Source of the DNA: Flavobacteriaceae bacterium
GTDB lineage: Bacteria > Bacteroidota > Bacteroidia > Flavobacteriales > Flavobacteriaceae
Length of the DNA stretch: 64,000 nt
Assembly: GCA_018402135.1 (NCBI GenBank)
Contig: JAGYJF010000004.1
Coordinates: 52,563 to 116,562 of the forward strand
Reading direction: 5' to 3'
Under the pieces are notes generated by a model. The model had not been told where the DNA came from. It saw only the letters and a program-made list of their open reading frames with translations, and made no database searches. The translations under genes and the position numbers were made by a program. Each line of letters opens with the position of its first letter. Within the stretch, counting starts at the first letter, position 1. This document shows, piece by piece, positions 8,354-17,958 of the stretch.

Positions 8354-9778
8354 CTAGCAATCCGTTAAATTCACCCTCACAGCCAGACCACCTTCGCTGG
8401 TTTCTTTGTATTTCGAGTTCATATCTTTGGCAGTTTCCCACATGGTGTTTACAACACTATCCAAAGGAACCTTTACATTTTTTGGGTCAGTACTAAGTGC
8501 TAATTCGGCCGCGTTAATTGCCTTAATCGCTCCCATTGAGTTGCGTTCAATACAAGGGATTTGCACCAAACCACGAATTGGGTCGCAGGTCATGCCTAGA
8601 TGGTGTTCCATCGCAATTTCGGCGGCTACCAATACTTGTTCTGGGGTTCCGCCTAATAATTCGCAAAGCGCAGCAGCAGCCATGGCTGAAGACACACCAA
8701 TTTCTGCCTGACAGCCACCCATGGCCGCCGAAATGGTAGCTCCTTTTTTAAATATACTTCCGATTTCGCCCGCAACTAAAAGAAACTTTTTAATGTGTTG
8801 GAAATCGGCTTCATGGTTTTCAATTACCATATAATACATGAGCACTGCCGGAATTACACCAGCACTTCCGTTGGTTGGTGCCGTTACAACACGGCCAAGG
8901 GCTGCATTAACCTCATTCACACTCAGCGCAAAACAACTCACCCATTGAAGAATTTGCCTGAATTTCACTTCAGTATTCCTAATAGATGCCATCCATTCTT
9001 GTGGATTGCTATAGGGCACCTCATCTTTCAATGTTTTATGCATATCAAAAGCCCGACGTCTTACATTTAAACCACCAGGTAAATTGCCTTCGGTATGACA
9101 GCCAATATACATGCATTCCAACATGGTGTTCCAAATACGTTTTAGTTCTAAGTCAATGGTTTCTTCGTCTCTTATAGACTTTTCATTTTCTAAAACCACA
9201 CCCGAAACTGGTAAATTGAGTTGTTTGCAAAACTCTAAAAGTTTTACGCCATTTTCAACCGGATATGGAAAAGTGCAATAGAATATGATTTTGTTTGCCT
9301 TCGAGTTTTGTCGTTCTTCTTTTACCACGAAACCACCTCCAATAGAATAGAAGGTGGATTTTCGTTTTCTACCGTTGATGGTGGCAGAAAAAATCATTCC
9401 ATTCGCATGAAAAGGCAGAAACTTCCGGTTGAAAACTATGTCGTCTTTAAATGAAAAAGGTAGAGCGCGTTCATTATTAAACGTGAGCAAACCCGTCGAT
9501 TTTATATCTACAATAATTTGTTCTATACTTTCTGTAGGAATGGTTTCAGGATTGGCACCACTTAAACCCAGCATTACCGCATAGTCGGTAGCATGACCTT
9601 TACCGGTAAGTGATAAGGAGCCGAACAAATCTACTTTAATGTGTTCCACTTTATCGAAATGGCCTGAAACTTTTAATTCATTAATCCAACGTTCGGCAGC
9701 GCGCCAAGGACCCAAGGTGTGCGAGCTCGATGGGCCAACGCCAATTTTAAGCATATCGAAAACCGAAATAATTTCCAT
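8354..9778 (-). CDS. sdaA: L-serine ammonia-lyase, single-chain iron-sulfur type
   Basis: 474 residues, full length for a single-chain SdaA with fused beta (N-terminal) and alpha (C-terminal) domains. It deaminates L-serine to pyruvate using a [4Fe-4S] cluster. The N-terminal [14 protein letters not shown] motif, [14 protein letters not shown] and a C-terminal [19 protein letters not shown] with cluster cysteines are all present. The cytoplasmic enzyme connects serine and glycine turnover (glyA lies at 37-38 kb) to pyruvate. It is transcribed in the same direction as panB, 74 bases upstream of it. Confidence 0.96.
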   Translation of the reverse strand: MEIISVFDMLKIGVGPSSSHTLGPWRAAERWINELKVSGHFDKVEHIKVDLFGSLSLTGKGHATDYAVMLGLSGANPETIPTESIEQIIVDIKSTGLLTFNNERALPFSFKDDIVFNRKFLPFHANGMIFSATINGRKRKSTFYSIGGGFVVKEERQNSKANKIIFYCTFPYPVENGVKLLEFCKQLNLPVSGVVLENEKSIRDEETIDLELKRIWNTMLECMYIGCHTEGNLPGGLNVRRRAFDMHKTLKDEVPYSNPQEWMASIRNTEVKFRQILQWVSCFALSVNEVNAALGRVVTAPTNGSAGVIPAVLMYYMVIENHEADFQHIKKFLLVAGEIGSIFKKGATISAAMGGCQAEIGVSSAMAAAALCELLGGTPEQVLVAAEIAMEHHLGMTCDPIRGLVQIPCIERNSMGAIKAINAAELALSTDPKNVKVPLDSVVNTMWETAKDMNSKYKETSEGGLAVRVNLTDC

Positions 9779-9825
9779 TTATAGTTGATTGATGAGGGTT
9801 AGGTTGTGTAAAAAAATAACTTTAT

Positions 9826-10350
9826 TTATAGTTTTTCAAAATCAGTAATTTTCCCAAGTTCCATTACACTATTCAAATTGTTGATGTCAATGTTAGCGCT
9901 ATTAATTAAATCTACGGGTAGTACAACAATCCTGAAAATTTGATTTAAAGTATAGGCTGACGATAATGAATTTAAATTAAAAGTTGAGGGTGCATCCAAA
10001 AATATAGATACATCAGTAAAATTATCTTGATAGTTATACTGAAATTGGCCATCATCGAAAAAAACAGGCTGTGGTAAAAGTCGCCAAGTATCATTTGGGT
10101 TTTCAGTCCAAAGCAAATAGACCAAAATCATATCATTATCTTGTATATCAATATTATCAGGAAAAAAAACTATTTGTTCAAAGTTATTTTCAACTAAGAA
10201 ATCAAGAGGTGCAGTTTCAAACGATTGAGCCACAAAAATAGCACCCTGATCACCAGAAGGCCCAGGAGGTCCTGGAGGTCCTGAATCACCTGTACAAGAA
10301 ATAAACGCAATACTCAATACGGTCACTAATAGGAAGTATATCTTTTTCAT
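9826..10350 (-). CDS. Collagen-triplet lipoprotein
   Basis: 174 residues. The signal peptide ends in the lipobox FISC (Cys19). Directly after the lipid-anchored cysteine come five Gly-X-Y triplets, GDS-GPP-GPP-GPS-GDQ (residues 21-35), then a globular domain of about 135 residues rich in Asn, Asp and Phe with beta character. Such short collagen-like stalks are known in flavobacterial surface proteins and probably trimerise or extend the head domain. The function of the head is unknown. It has a long, 100-base leader behind a TATCTTTG promoter box. Confidence 0.8.
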   Translation of the reverse strand: MKKIYFLLVTVLSIAFISCTGDSGPPGPPGPSGDQGAIFVAQSFETAPLDFLVENNFEQIVFFPDNIDIQDNDMILVYLLWTENPNDTWRLLPQPVFFDDGQFQYNYQDNFTDVSIFLDAPSTFNLNSLSSAYTLNQIFRIVVLPVDLINSANIDINNLNSVMELGKITDFEKL

Positions 10351-10455
10351 AATAATTTACTTTTAAAGAGACTTTTTATTGAAACCTCCTTATTAAACAT
10401 ATTTGAATTAATAATACCAAAATGAAGTCTCCATACCGAAATCGTTTTAGTAACA

Positions 10456-10463
10456 CAAAGATA
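10456..10463 (-). promoter_or_regulatory. -7 promoter box TATCTTTG of the collagen-like lipoprotein gene
   Basis: On the minus strand the bases read TATCTTTG, an exact TAnnTTTG match. Start of transcription would be near 10450, leaving a leader of about 100 bases that contains a distant GAGACTT/AAGTCTC inverted pair. Confidence 0.45.
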
Positions 10464-10517
10464 GAAGGATAAATTGTTCTGAACACTTATTTAATAAAAC
10501 ATTAAAGAATACAATAA

Positions 10518-10560
10518 TGACATCCTGTCATATTTTTTGCCATGGCATAATACTTGACTT
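10518..10560 (+). promoter_or_regulatory. Sigma-54-like promoter with adjoining inverted repeats upstream of dnaK
   Basis: TGACA-TCC-TGTCA (10518-10530) is a perfect 5-3-5 inverted repeat. It is followed by the 10-base palindrome TGCCATGGCA (10538-10547) and TGGCAT-AATAC-TTGA (10543-10557). The GG at 10544-10545 lies exactly ten bases before the GA at 10556-10557, the -24/-12 spacing of sigma-54 promoters, with A in place of C at -12. dnaK starts at 10614. No TAnnTTTG box was found in this interval. That this is a heat-shock control region is inferred. Confidence 0.5.
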
Positions 10561-10613
10561 TAAGGAAGCGTAACAAAATTGTACAACATAACAAAACGAA
10601 TAAAAAAAGTATT

Positions 10614-12524
10614 ATGAGTAAGATTATAGGAATTGATTTAGGAACGACCAACTCATGCGTTTCAGTAATGGAAGGTAACGAACCGGTTGTTATTACAAAT
10701 GCAGAAGGACGTCGCACCACGCCATCTGTAATAGCATTTGTTGACGGTGGTGAAATTAAAGTTGGTGATCCAGCCAAAAGACAAGCAGTAACAAACCCAC
10801 ACAAAACCGTTTATTCTATTAAGCGTTTTATGGGTAATAAATATTCTGAATCTCAAAAAGAAGCAGAACGTGTACCATACAAAGTAATTAAAGGTGATAA
10901 CGATACGCCACGTGTTGATATTGACGGTCGTTTGTACACGCCTCAAGAATTATCGGCTATGATTCTTCAGAAAATGAAAAAAACAGCCGAAGAATTTTTA
11001 GATCAAGAAGTTACAGAAGCAGTTATTACAGTGCCTGCTTACTTTAACGATGCGCAACGTCAAGCTACTAAAGAAGCTGGTGAAATTGCAGGATTAAAAG
11101 TAAGACGTATTATCAATGAGCCTACTGCAGCTGCTCTAGCCTACGGTTTAGACAAAAGAGGCAAAGACCAAAAAATAGTCGTGTTTGATTTTGGTGGTGG
11201 TACGCATGACGTTTCTATCCTTGAATTAGGCGATGGTGTTTTTGAAGTATTATCAACCGATGGTGATACCCATTTGGGTGGTGATGATGTAGATCAAAAA
11301 ATTATTGATTGGTTAGCTGATGAATTCAATAAAGAAGAAGGCATCGATTTACGTAAAGATGCTATGGCATTACAACGTTTAAAAGAAGCCGCTGAAAAAG
11401 CTAAAATTGAATTGTCATCTTCGGCTCAAACCGAAATAAATTTACCGTATGTAACTGCTACAGCTAGTGGACCAAAACACTTGGTAAGAAGTTTAACAAG
11501 AGCTAAGTTTGAGCAATTAATCGACGATTTAGTTAAGAGAACTATTGAGCCATGTGCCAATGCTTTAAAAGCAGCAGGCTTATCAAAAAGTGATATAGAC
11601 GAAATTATTTTAGTTGGTGGTTCAACAAGAATTCCAGCGGTTCAAGAAGAAGTTGAAAAATTCTTCGGTAAAAAACCTAATAAAGGTGTTAACCCTGACG
11701 AAGTTGTAGCCGTGGGTGCTGCCATTCAAGGTGGTGTTTTAACTGGCGATGTTAAAGATGTATTGTTATTAGATGTGACGCCATTATCATTAGGTATTGA
11801 AACTATGGGAAGTGTAATGACCAAATTAATTGATGCCAATACCACGATTCCAACCAAAAAATCGCAAGTATTTTCAACAGCTGCCGACAATCAGCCTTCC
11901 GTTGAAATTCACGTATTACAAGGTGAGCGTCCGATGGCTGCCGATAACAAAACCATAGGTCGTTTCCATTTAGATGGTATTCCACCAGCACGACGAGGAA
12001 CACCTCAAATTGAAGTTACTTTTGATATCGATGCCAATGGAATTATTAAAGTATCTGCTACCGATAAAGCAACTAATAAAACGCAAGATATCAGAATTGA
12101 AGCCTCTTCAGGATTAACCGAAGAAGAAATCAAAAAGATGAAAGCAGAAGCAGAAGCCAATGCAGAAGCCGATAAAGCTGCCAAAGAGAAGGTAGACAAA
12201 TTGAATAGTGCCGATGCCATGATTTTCCAAACTGAAAGTCAGTTGAAAGAATTTGGTGATAAATTATCTGCCGATAAAAAGAAACCCATCGAAGATGCTT
12301 TAGAAGCGCTTAAAAAAGCTTACGAAACTAAAGACATTGCGGTAATTGATCCAGCGCTAGAGAAAATTAACGAAGCCTGGAAAGTTGCCAGCGAAGAAAT
12401 GTACAAAGCCCAAGCCGAAGCACAGCAAGGTGGCGGCGCGGCTGGTCCAGATGCTTCTCAAAACGGAGAATCTAAAGGCGAAAGCAGCGATGTTGAAGAC
12501 GTAGACTTTGAAGAAGTCAAGTAG
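10614..12524 (+). CDS. dnaK: Molecular chaperone DnaK (Hsp70)
   Basis: 636 residues. The N-terminal ATPase begins with [17 protein letters not shown], contains [14 protein letters not shown] (canonical GGGTFD with His for Phe) and [13 protein letters not shown]. The substrate-binding domain and helical lid follow, with a Gly/Ala/Gln-rich linker and the acidic C-terminal tail ending EEVK. It is the cytoplasmic Hsp70, working with DnaJ and GrpE, neither of which is encoded nearby. ATG 10614 is the canonical start; the frame upstream to 10554 overlaps the promoter. Its 3' end is duplicated downstream (see the repeat at 12502). Confidence 0.98.
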   Translation: MSKIIGIDLGTTNSCVSVMEGNEPVVITNAEGRRTTPSVIAFVDGGEIKVGDPAKRQAVTNPHKTVYSIKRFMGNKYSESQKEAERVPYKVIKGDNDTPRVDIDGRLYTPQELSAMILQKMKKTAEEFLDQEVTEAVITVPAYFNDAQRQATKEAGEIAGLKVRRIINEPTAAALAYGLDKRGKDQKIVVFDFGGGTHDVSILELGDGVFEVLSTDGDTHLGGDDVDQKIIDWLADEFNKEEGIDLRKDAMALQRLKEAAEKAKIELSSSAQTEINLPYVTATASGPKHLVRSLTRAKFEQLIDDLVKRTIEPCANALKAAGLSKSDIDEIILVGGSTRIPAVQEEVEKFFGKKPNKGVNPDEVVAVGAAIQGGVLTGDVKDVLLLDVTPLSLGIETMGSVMTKLIDANTTIPTKKSQVFSTAADNQPSVEIHVLQGERPMAADNKTIGRFHLDGIPPARRGTPQIEVTFDIDANGIIKVSATDKATNKTQDIRIEASSGLTEEEIKKMKAEAEANAEADKAAKEKVDKLNSADAMIFQTESQLKEFGDKLSADKKKPIEDALEALKKAYETKDIAVIDPALEKINEAWKVASEEMYKAQAEAQQGGGAAGPDASQNGESKGESSDVEDVDFEEVK

Positions 12525-12569
12525 CCTGTCCTGAGCTTGTCGAAGGATAGACTTTGAAGAAGTGAAGTA
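12502..12569 (+). repeat. Duplicated dnaK 3' end flanking a 23-base repeat element
   Basis: The last 22 bases of dnaK (12502-12523) recur at 12548-12569 with one mismatch. Between them lies a 23-base segment, CCTGTCCTGAGCTTGTCGAAGGA. Its core CCTGAGCTTGTCGAAGG is, from memory, a common interspersed bacterial repeat. The arrangement resembles insertion of a small palindromic element with duplication of its target. Confidence 0.6.
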
Positions 12570-12583
12570 AGTAGCGAACCAAT

Positions 12584-12635
12584 CCCAACTTGAGTTTGGG
12601 TTGTGTGAGTCACTTATCCTGAGCTCGCGAAGGAT
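12584..12635 (+). repeat. Two further palindromic repeats after dnaK
   Basis: CCCAACTTGAGTTTGGG (about 12584-12600) is nearly self-complementary. ATCCTGAGCTCGCGAAGGAT (12616-12635) is a variant of the repeat core at 12530-12547, with ATCCT/AGGAT ends. Together with the upstream copy they form a patch of degenerate extragenic palindromes. Confidence 0.55.
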
Positions 12636-12666
12636 CCCAGTAGAATTACAATTATCATTATACACT

Positions 12667-12703
12667 AAAAAAGCGCAATCATTAATTTGGTTGCGTTTTT
12701 TTT
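12667..12703. terminator. Bidirectional terminator between dnaK and ade
   Basis: An A-tract, a stem CGCAATCA/TGGTTGCG around a short TTAATT loop, and an eight-base T-tract form a rho-independent terminator that can work for both convergent genes. Confidence 0.7.
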
Positions 12704-14327
12704 ATTCCTCTACTTCTAAACTAAGGAATTTAAATCCTTCGCCATCAAACAAGCCTTTGTCGCTTAGTTTTAATTTAGGAATGACCAGCAAAGCCATAAA
12801 GGACAAAGTCATAAATGGCGCATGTAGTTTGCTACCTAAATCTTTAGCTTGCGCACTTAGCGCTGCATATTGTTTGCCGACCGTGACACCATCCTGATCG
12901 CTCATAATGCCGGCAACTGGTAAAGGCACCACATCTTCGGTATTTGCTGTTACCACCGCAACACCACCTTGGTGCTTGATGATGGCGTTTACCGCTTTGC
13001 AAATCAGTTCGTCGCTTACGCCAACCGCTAAAATATTGTGACAATCATGGGCTACAGAACTGGCAATAGCACCGTGTTTGAGTCCAAAGTTTTTAATAAA
13101 AGCTATGGCTGGTTTTTCGTTTTTATAACGATTTACGACGGTCATTTTAAGAATATCCTTATCCGGATTAGATACGAGATTGCCATCTTTTTGAAGTGAT
13201 TCCGTAATTATTTCATTGGTAACTAACTGTCCTTCCAAGGCTTCAATAATCCGTATTTTGTTAGAAGTTGCCTGATAATAGAAATCAGATGGTGCCTTAG
13301 TTAAGGTATTAAAGCTGTTAGGTGTATCAAAAGCAACAACTTGAATCAATGATTGATCGTTTTCAAAAACAACCTTGCCATTAATGATAGTTTTTAAAGT
13401 TTTAAAATCAGTCAAATTTTCTACTACAATTAAATCCGCAGCATCACCAACCTGCAATAAGCCAACCTCTAAATTGTAATGCTTTACTGGGTTCACACAA
13501 GCTACTTGCAATAGCTTAAATATATCAATTCCTTTGGCTACTGATCTGGCGCAAAGCTGATTGATATGACCCAGGATTAAATCGTCGGGATGTTTATCAT
13601 CGCTACAGAACATCATGTTTTCAAAATGTTCAGGCAATAAATCAATAAGCGCTTCAAAATTTTTAGCAGCACTACCCTCGCGAATGATCACTTTCATTCC
13701 TTTCTGTAGTTTTTCCAGGGCTTCTTCGTAGGTAAAACATTCGTGATCGGTTGAAATTCCCGCATTGATGTATCTGGTTACATCTTCACCACGCACACCT
13801 GGCGCATGTCCATCAACTGGTTTGTTATAATGTTTAGCCCATTCAATTTTCTTAAGAACTTCAGAATCGTCAAAGATAACACCCGGATAGTTCATCATTT
13901 CTGCCAAGTATTTTATATCAGGATTTTCCAGTAAATTTTTTATGGCATCAGCATCGATCTCGGCACCAGCCGATTCAAAGTTGGTGGCTGGCACACAAGA
14001 TGGCGCTCCAAAATTAAATTTAAACGGGGTTTGTTTTCCGTTTTCAATCATAAACTCAACTCCTTTAACGCCTAGTACATTGGCGATTTCGTGCGGATCT
14101 GAAACGGTAGCTACCGTACCGTGGCAGACCGCTAATCTTGCAAATTCGGATGGCACCAACATAGAACTTTCAATATGAATATGAGCATCTATAAAACCTG
14201 GTAAAATGTACTGATTATTTTGGTGTTCTTTAGCTTCGATAGACTTGATAGAATTGTTCTCAATAGTGATTTCACCTTTATAAATACATCGGTTTTTTAT
14301 ATCGACTATTTGTCCTTGTAGTATCAT
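12702..14327 (-). CDS. ade: Adenine deaminase
   Basis: 541 residues, an amidohydrolase-superfamily adenine deaminase that converts adenine to hypoxanthine for purine salvage. The N-terminal composite domain is followed by the metal-binding motif [15 protein letters not shown], then [18 protein letters not shown], the CFTYEEA segment and [11 protein letters not shown]. The C-terminal half contains [13 protein letters not shown] and ends with a family-typical SLEVEE tail. The start ATG overlaps the tilS stop by four bases (ATGA), so the two are translationally coupled with tilS first. Confidence 0.95.
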   Translation of the reverse strand: MILQGQIVDIKNRCIYKGEITIENNSIKSIEAKEHQNNQYILPGFIDAHIHIESSMLVPSEFARLAVCHGTVATVSDPHEIANVLGVKGVEFMIENGKQTPFKFNFGAPSCVPATNFESAGAEIDADAIKNLLENPDIKYLAEMMNYPGVIFDDSEVLKKIEWAKHYNKPVDGHAPGVRGEDVTRYINAGISTDHECFTYEEALEKLQKGMKVIIREGSAAKNFEALIDLLPEHFENMMFCSDDKHPDDLILGHINQLCARSVAKGIDIFKLLQVACVNPVKHYNLEVGLLQVGDAADLIVVENLTDFKTLKTIINGKVVFENDQSLIQVVAFDTPNSFNTLTKAPSDFYYQATSNKIRIIEALEGQLVTNEIITESLQKDGNLVSNPDKDILKMTVVNRYKNEKPAIAFIKNFGLKHGAIASSVAHDCHNILAVGVSDELICKAVNAIIKHQGGVAVVTANTEDVVPLPVAGIMSDQDGVTVGKQYAALSAQAKDLGSKLHAPFMTLSFMALLVIPKLKLSDKGLFDGEGFKFLSLEVEE

Positions 14328-15640
14328 GAATTGAGGTTGATTTTTAAGATTTTGGTAGTTTCTGAAGTTACTTTAAATCGATCATCTAGGCGTTTATCAA
14401 CCACCCAAACAATATTATCTTGAGAGCTTAGTACCCAAATGTTATCCTTTTGGAAAAGTGATAATTTTTCATCTTTTAGGTATTTGCTGACTTTTTTTCT
14501 TCCAGTCATTCCCGATGGATAAAAGTAATCGCCTGCTTTCCATGGACGCAGATATAAAGGCATTTCTAATTTTTCTAAATCAATAAAAATGGCGTTGTTC
14601 ATTGTTTCTTTAACTTGTTGAACCGTTTCAAAAATTAAAGTTCCAATAGGTGTTGAAATAGCGGCATCCACATTTTGGATTTTAATCGTTTCTGTCGGTT
14701 TTTCATCTCTAATTTCAGATAAAACTAAGAGTTCTCTGTGTTTTAACAATACATGGGTTTCTGAAAACACCTGCTTTCCGGATTGGGCATCGAGCAAATC
14801 TAAAATATCGTCCCAAGCTGTAAATCCAAAATCCTTGAACATATAATAGAGGTAGGCATGCGGATTGTTGACTTTTTTAAACTCTGAGATTTTATAACTA
14901 ATGCCAGTCTCATCCATATCAACAATAGCTCGTTTTGCAACCGCATTTAGGCTTTCATCTACGATATCGGCCACATCGTTTAAATGGCTTAGCGTGCTTT
15001 TAAAACTGTCCAACAACTGCGGATTGATGTCTTTTAAAATAGGAACCACCTCATGACGTAACTTATTTCTCAGGTATTTGGTTGAAATATTGCTACTGTC
15101 TTCGCGCCAAAGCACATTGGCGTTTTTTAGATAATCTTCAATATCTTGTCTCGAAAAAGGCAGTAAAGGCCTTGCAATGTTATCATTAAATTCGGGAATT
15201 CCGGTTAAACCATCTAAACCAGTTCCTCTTAAAAAATTAATTAAAAACGTTTCAAGTTGGTCATCTGCATGATGTGCTGTTAAGATATAATCGAAATTTA
15301 AGGATTCAGCTAAATCCTGAAACCAATTATAACGCAATTCACGCGCTGCCATTTGGGTTGATAATTTTTGCTGTTTTGCATAATTTAGGGTGTCAAAACT
15401 TTCAACATATACTTCTACATTCAAATTTTCACCTAATTCCAGCACAAAAGATTCATCTGCGTCACTCTCTTCACCTCTTAAATTGAAATTACAATGAGCC
15501 AGAGCGAAGTTCAATTCTAACTGGGCGCATAAGTGTGTTAAAGCCACGCTATCCATTCCTCCAGAAACGGCCAATAATAATCTAGACTCATAAAGAACCG
15601 GAAATTTAATTGTAAGATGATTTCTAAAAAGTTCTAACAT
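14324..15640 (-). CDS. tilS: tRNA(Ile)-lysidine synthase
   Basis: 438 residues. The PP-loop ATPase motif SGGMDSVAL lies near residue 25, followed by [15 protein letters not shown] and [22 protein letters not shown]. The C-terminal TilS domain is present ([32 protein letters not shown]). The enzyme changes the wobble cytidine of tRNA-Ile(CAU) to lysidine so that it reads AUA. I start at ATG 15640 (MLELFRNH), not the TTG five codons upstream. It is the first gene of a two-gene unit with ade. Confidence 0.95.
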   Translation of the reverse strand: MLELFRNHLTIKFPVLYESRLLLAVSGGMDSVALTHLCAQLELNFALAHCNFNLRGEESDADESFVLELGENLNVEVYVESFDTLNYAKQQKLSTQMAARELRYNWFQDLAESLNFDYILTAHHADDQLETFLINFLRGTGLDGLTGIPEFNDNIARPLLPFSRQDIEDYLKNANVLWREDSSNISTKYLRNKLRHEVVPILKDINPQLLDSFKSTLSHLNDVADIVDESLNAVAKRAIVDMDETGISYKISEFKKVNNPHAYLYYMFKDFGFTAWDDILDLLDAQSGKQVFSETHVLLKHRELLVLSEIRDEKPTETIKIQNVDAAISTPIGTLIFETVQQVKETMNNAIFIDLEKLEMPLYLRPWKAGDYFYPSGMTGRKKVSKYLKDEKLSLFQKDNIWVLSSQDNIVWVVDKRLDDRFKVTSETTKILKINLNS

Positions 15641-15755
15641 GGCATAAATATACAATAATGTGTTTTGTAAAGAATTACTTTTTATTGACTAAAATCAGTT
15701 AAAATATGGCGGAAAATTGGTAAATTGTAAGTGTCAATTTCTAAATACAGAAGCC

Positions 15756-16445
15756 ATGACCACTTTAAAGAAAATCAGCTCAAAATCTGCGCAAACCACT
15801 TTTGATAAAAAAGTTTTGTCGGTAGTGCAATATTTACAACCTTATACAAAACACCGAATTTACATAGCCGAAAGTACTGGTATAATACCTAAAAACATGT
15901 ATTCATCTACCGGCATTATAGACGATTGCATCATTCAGTTATATGAAGGCGGCTATAACATAGACGCTGATAAACAAAATATTAAATTAAAATTATTTAA
16001 ACTAGTTGATGAACATCTCAATGAACTTTTTAGAAAAGAAATGTTTCATAAATATTCCGTTAGTACAGATGATTTTTTGAAAAAAGAACTAGCAAGACTC
16101 AATGAAGACTTCACAGTTGATGCAGATATGGATTTAATTTTAAACACCGAATTAACCGATATTTCTTACCACCAAAACAAGGATAACAAAATTTATTTAT
16201 ACGAAGACAAAGAAACTTCCTTTAAAAGAGCTTTGGATGTTAGCAGTTTAAAAGCCGAAGAATCACCAAAAGCTGTCGGGCGTTTTTACAGCTGGCTACC
16301 GGTTAACATCTCCAATATTGTAGATTTATACGTTTTTGGTAATCTGGAATTTGAGGAAATAGCAAAAATTAAAAATATTAGTTTAACCCGTGTGGAAACC
16401 ATTTTTGAAAAAGTAAAAGTGGCTTATAAAAATCAGTTAGATTAA
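15756..16445 (+). CDS. Hypothetical protein with a sigma-region-4-like C-terminal helix-turn-helix
   Basis: 229 residues from ATG 15756, without signal or membrane segments. The C-terminal 55 residues (VGRFYSWLPVNISNIVDLYVFGNLEFEEIAKIKNIS...) resemble region 4 of sigma-70 factors: a helix, then an EEIAKIKNISLTRVETIF helix-turn-helix pattern. The N-terminal half is charged and helical and does not show a clear region 2. It could be a divergent sigma-like factor or a DNA-binding accessory protein; I do not recognise the family. The stop overlaps that of convergent pabB by four bases, and the upstream side faces tilS divergently. Confidence 0.7.
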   Translation: MTTLKKISSKSAQTTFDKKVLSVVQYLQPYTKHRIYIAESTGIIPKNMYSSTGIIDDCIIQLYEGGYNIDADKQNIKLKLFKLVDEHLNELFRKEMFHKYSVSTDDFLKKELARLNEDFTVDADMDLILNTELTDISYHQNKDNKIYLYEDKETSFKRALDVSSLKAEESPKAVGRFYSWLPVNISNIVDLYVFGNLEFEEIAKIKNISLTRVETIFEKVKVAYKNQLD

Positions 16446-17740
16446 TTTTCCAAAACCTCACGCATCGCTTTAGCTTTCACTAAACATTCTTCGTATTCCT
16501 TTTGCGGTAGACTTTTGGCTGTGATGGCACTACCGACAGAATAGGATACATATTGTGCTTGTTCATTGTACAAAATACTTCGTATAATCACATTAAAATC
16601 GAAATCATTTTCAGGTGTAAAATAACCCACCGCACCGGAATAGAGTCCGCGTTTGGTTTCCTCTAAATCCTCTATAATTTGCATGGCAGAAATTTTCGGG
16701 GCGCCCGTCATACTTCCCATTGGAAAGGTTGTTTTTATGGTTTCTATGTAATCTTCCTTGTTATCTAAAAGTGAAGTTATTGTTGAAATCATTTGATGTA
16801 CTTGTTTGAATGAATACACTTTACATAATTCTTCAACCTGTACACTGCCCTTTTCTGCAGTGTGTGATAAATCATTTCTTACCAAATCAACAATCATGAT
16901 ATTTTCACTTCGCTCTTTTTCATTTCGAGACAATTCGAATTTTAAGACATCGTCTAGTTCTTTATTTTTCGAGCGTTTTGCGGTCCCTTTTATAGGTTGA
17001 GAAACGATTTTATTATCCTGTTTTTGCAGGTATCGTTCAGGCGATGCGCAGAGTAAATAATGTTGATTTATTTTTAAAAAAGTCGCAAAAGGTGGTTTAG
17101 AGATGCGGTTCAATTTATTGAAAGTTTCAATTGGATTAATCCTTGTGTTTTCAGCATAAAATTCCTGACAAAAATTAGCCTCATAAATATCGCCACGATG
17201 AATATACGCCAACATGGTACTCACTTTTTCGAAATAGGCGTCTTTGTGTATGCGTAATTTTATTTTGATGTCGTTTGTTTGAGAATTTTCATTACGAGCA
17301 TTAATATCTACGTTTTTAATAGATTGAATATCTAATTTAATGTCTTCTGAAACCATGTTTAAGTACTGAAATTCAACTTTGTTTCCGCGAAGAAATATTA
17401 CTTTTTTAGGTTGAAAAAATTGTAAATCGGGAAAATTAAGTCCGTCGTAATTATGGGATGAAAGTTGCTCTAAATCGTTCTTTAAATCATAGGTTAAATA
17501 GCCGAAAATCCAATCTTTAGTAGACTTTTGATAGGTTTTTAAATCATCGAAAGCATTATAACTATCCGTTTTTATACTGGTAAACGCATCAACGGCCAAA
17601 GCAGCGTCAAACCTGCTATATTTGTCTTTGTGGTCGTTAGAATCTAGCCATATTGTCTCGTTAAATTCTGAAGCCCAAAGCAGTAATTGCTTTTTAAAAT
17701 GTGACAGGTTTTTCGGAATAAATTCGAATGAAGTTCTCAA
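16442..17740 (-). CDS. pabB: Aminodeoxychorismate synthase component I (chorismate-binding)
   Basis: 432 residues of the anthranilate synthase component I/PabB family, which aminates chorismate to aminodeoxychorismate for folate. Catalytic-domain blocks are IHRGDIYEANFCQEF, FLKINQHYLLCASPERYL, PIKGTAKR, VDLVRNDL and the C-terminal FPMGSMTGAPKISAMQIIE. No glutaminase or trp gene is adjacent, so PabB is preferred over TrpE; the length also fits. The conserved N-terminus is RTSFEFIPKNLSHFKKQLLLWA, which begins at a TTG (17740). The open frame extends to an ATG at 17857, but that segment looks like translated non-coding DNA. Confidence 0.85.
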   Translation of the reverse strand: MRTSFEFIPKNLSHFKKQLLLWASEFNETIWLDSNDHKDKYSRFDAALAVDAFTSIKTDSYNAFDDLKTYQKSTKDWIFGYLTYDLKNDLEQLSSHNYDGLNFPDLQFFQPKKVIFLRGNKVEFQYLNMVSEDIKLDIQSIKNVDINARNENSQTNDIKIKLRIHKDAYFEKVSTMLAYIHRGDIYEANFCQEFYAENTRINPIETFNKLNRISKPPFATFLKINQHYLLCASPERYLQKQDNKIVSQPIKGTAKRSKNKELDDVLKFELSRNEKERSENIMIVDLVRNDLSHTAEKGSVQVEELCKVYSFKQVHQMISTITSLLDNKEDYIETIKTTFPMGSMTGAPKISAMQIIEDLEETKRGLYSGAVGYFTPENDFDFNVIIRSILYNEQAQYVSYSVGSAITAKSLPQKEYEECLVKAKAMREVLEN

Positions 17741-17932
17741 GCAAAAAATTTGATTGCAAGTTACCAAAAATAAATGGTGTTTATTGAAATTGAATTTTAA
17801 TAAATTAGTGAAATTATATAAATCCAAGCTGTATTTTTCAAAGCTAGAGGCTGACAAAAATCTTTATCTATTTTCGCTTACCGAAGGCAGTTTTAGCAAC
17901 AAAATGACTTAAAAGTTTTAATATTTATAAAC

Positions 17933-17940
17933 TACCTTTG
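17933..17940 (+). promoter_or_regulatory. -7 promoter box TACCTTTG of the DEAD-box helicase gene
   Basis: An exact TAnnTTTG match, 18 bases before the GTG start at 17959, predicts a start site near 17946 and a leader of about 13 bases. A clear -33 element is not seen. Confidence 0.55.
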
Positions 17941-17958
17941 CGTTTTTAAATTAGCAAC

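Noticed and set aside
10502..10946. Minus-strand frames at the start of dnaK
   Set aside because: They are antisense shadows of dnaK and its promoter.
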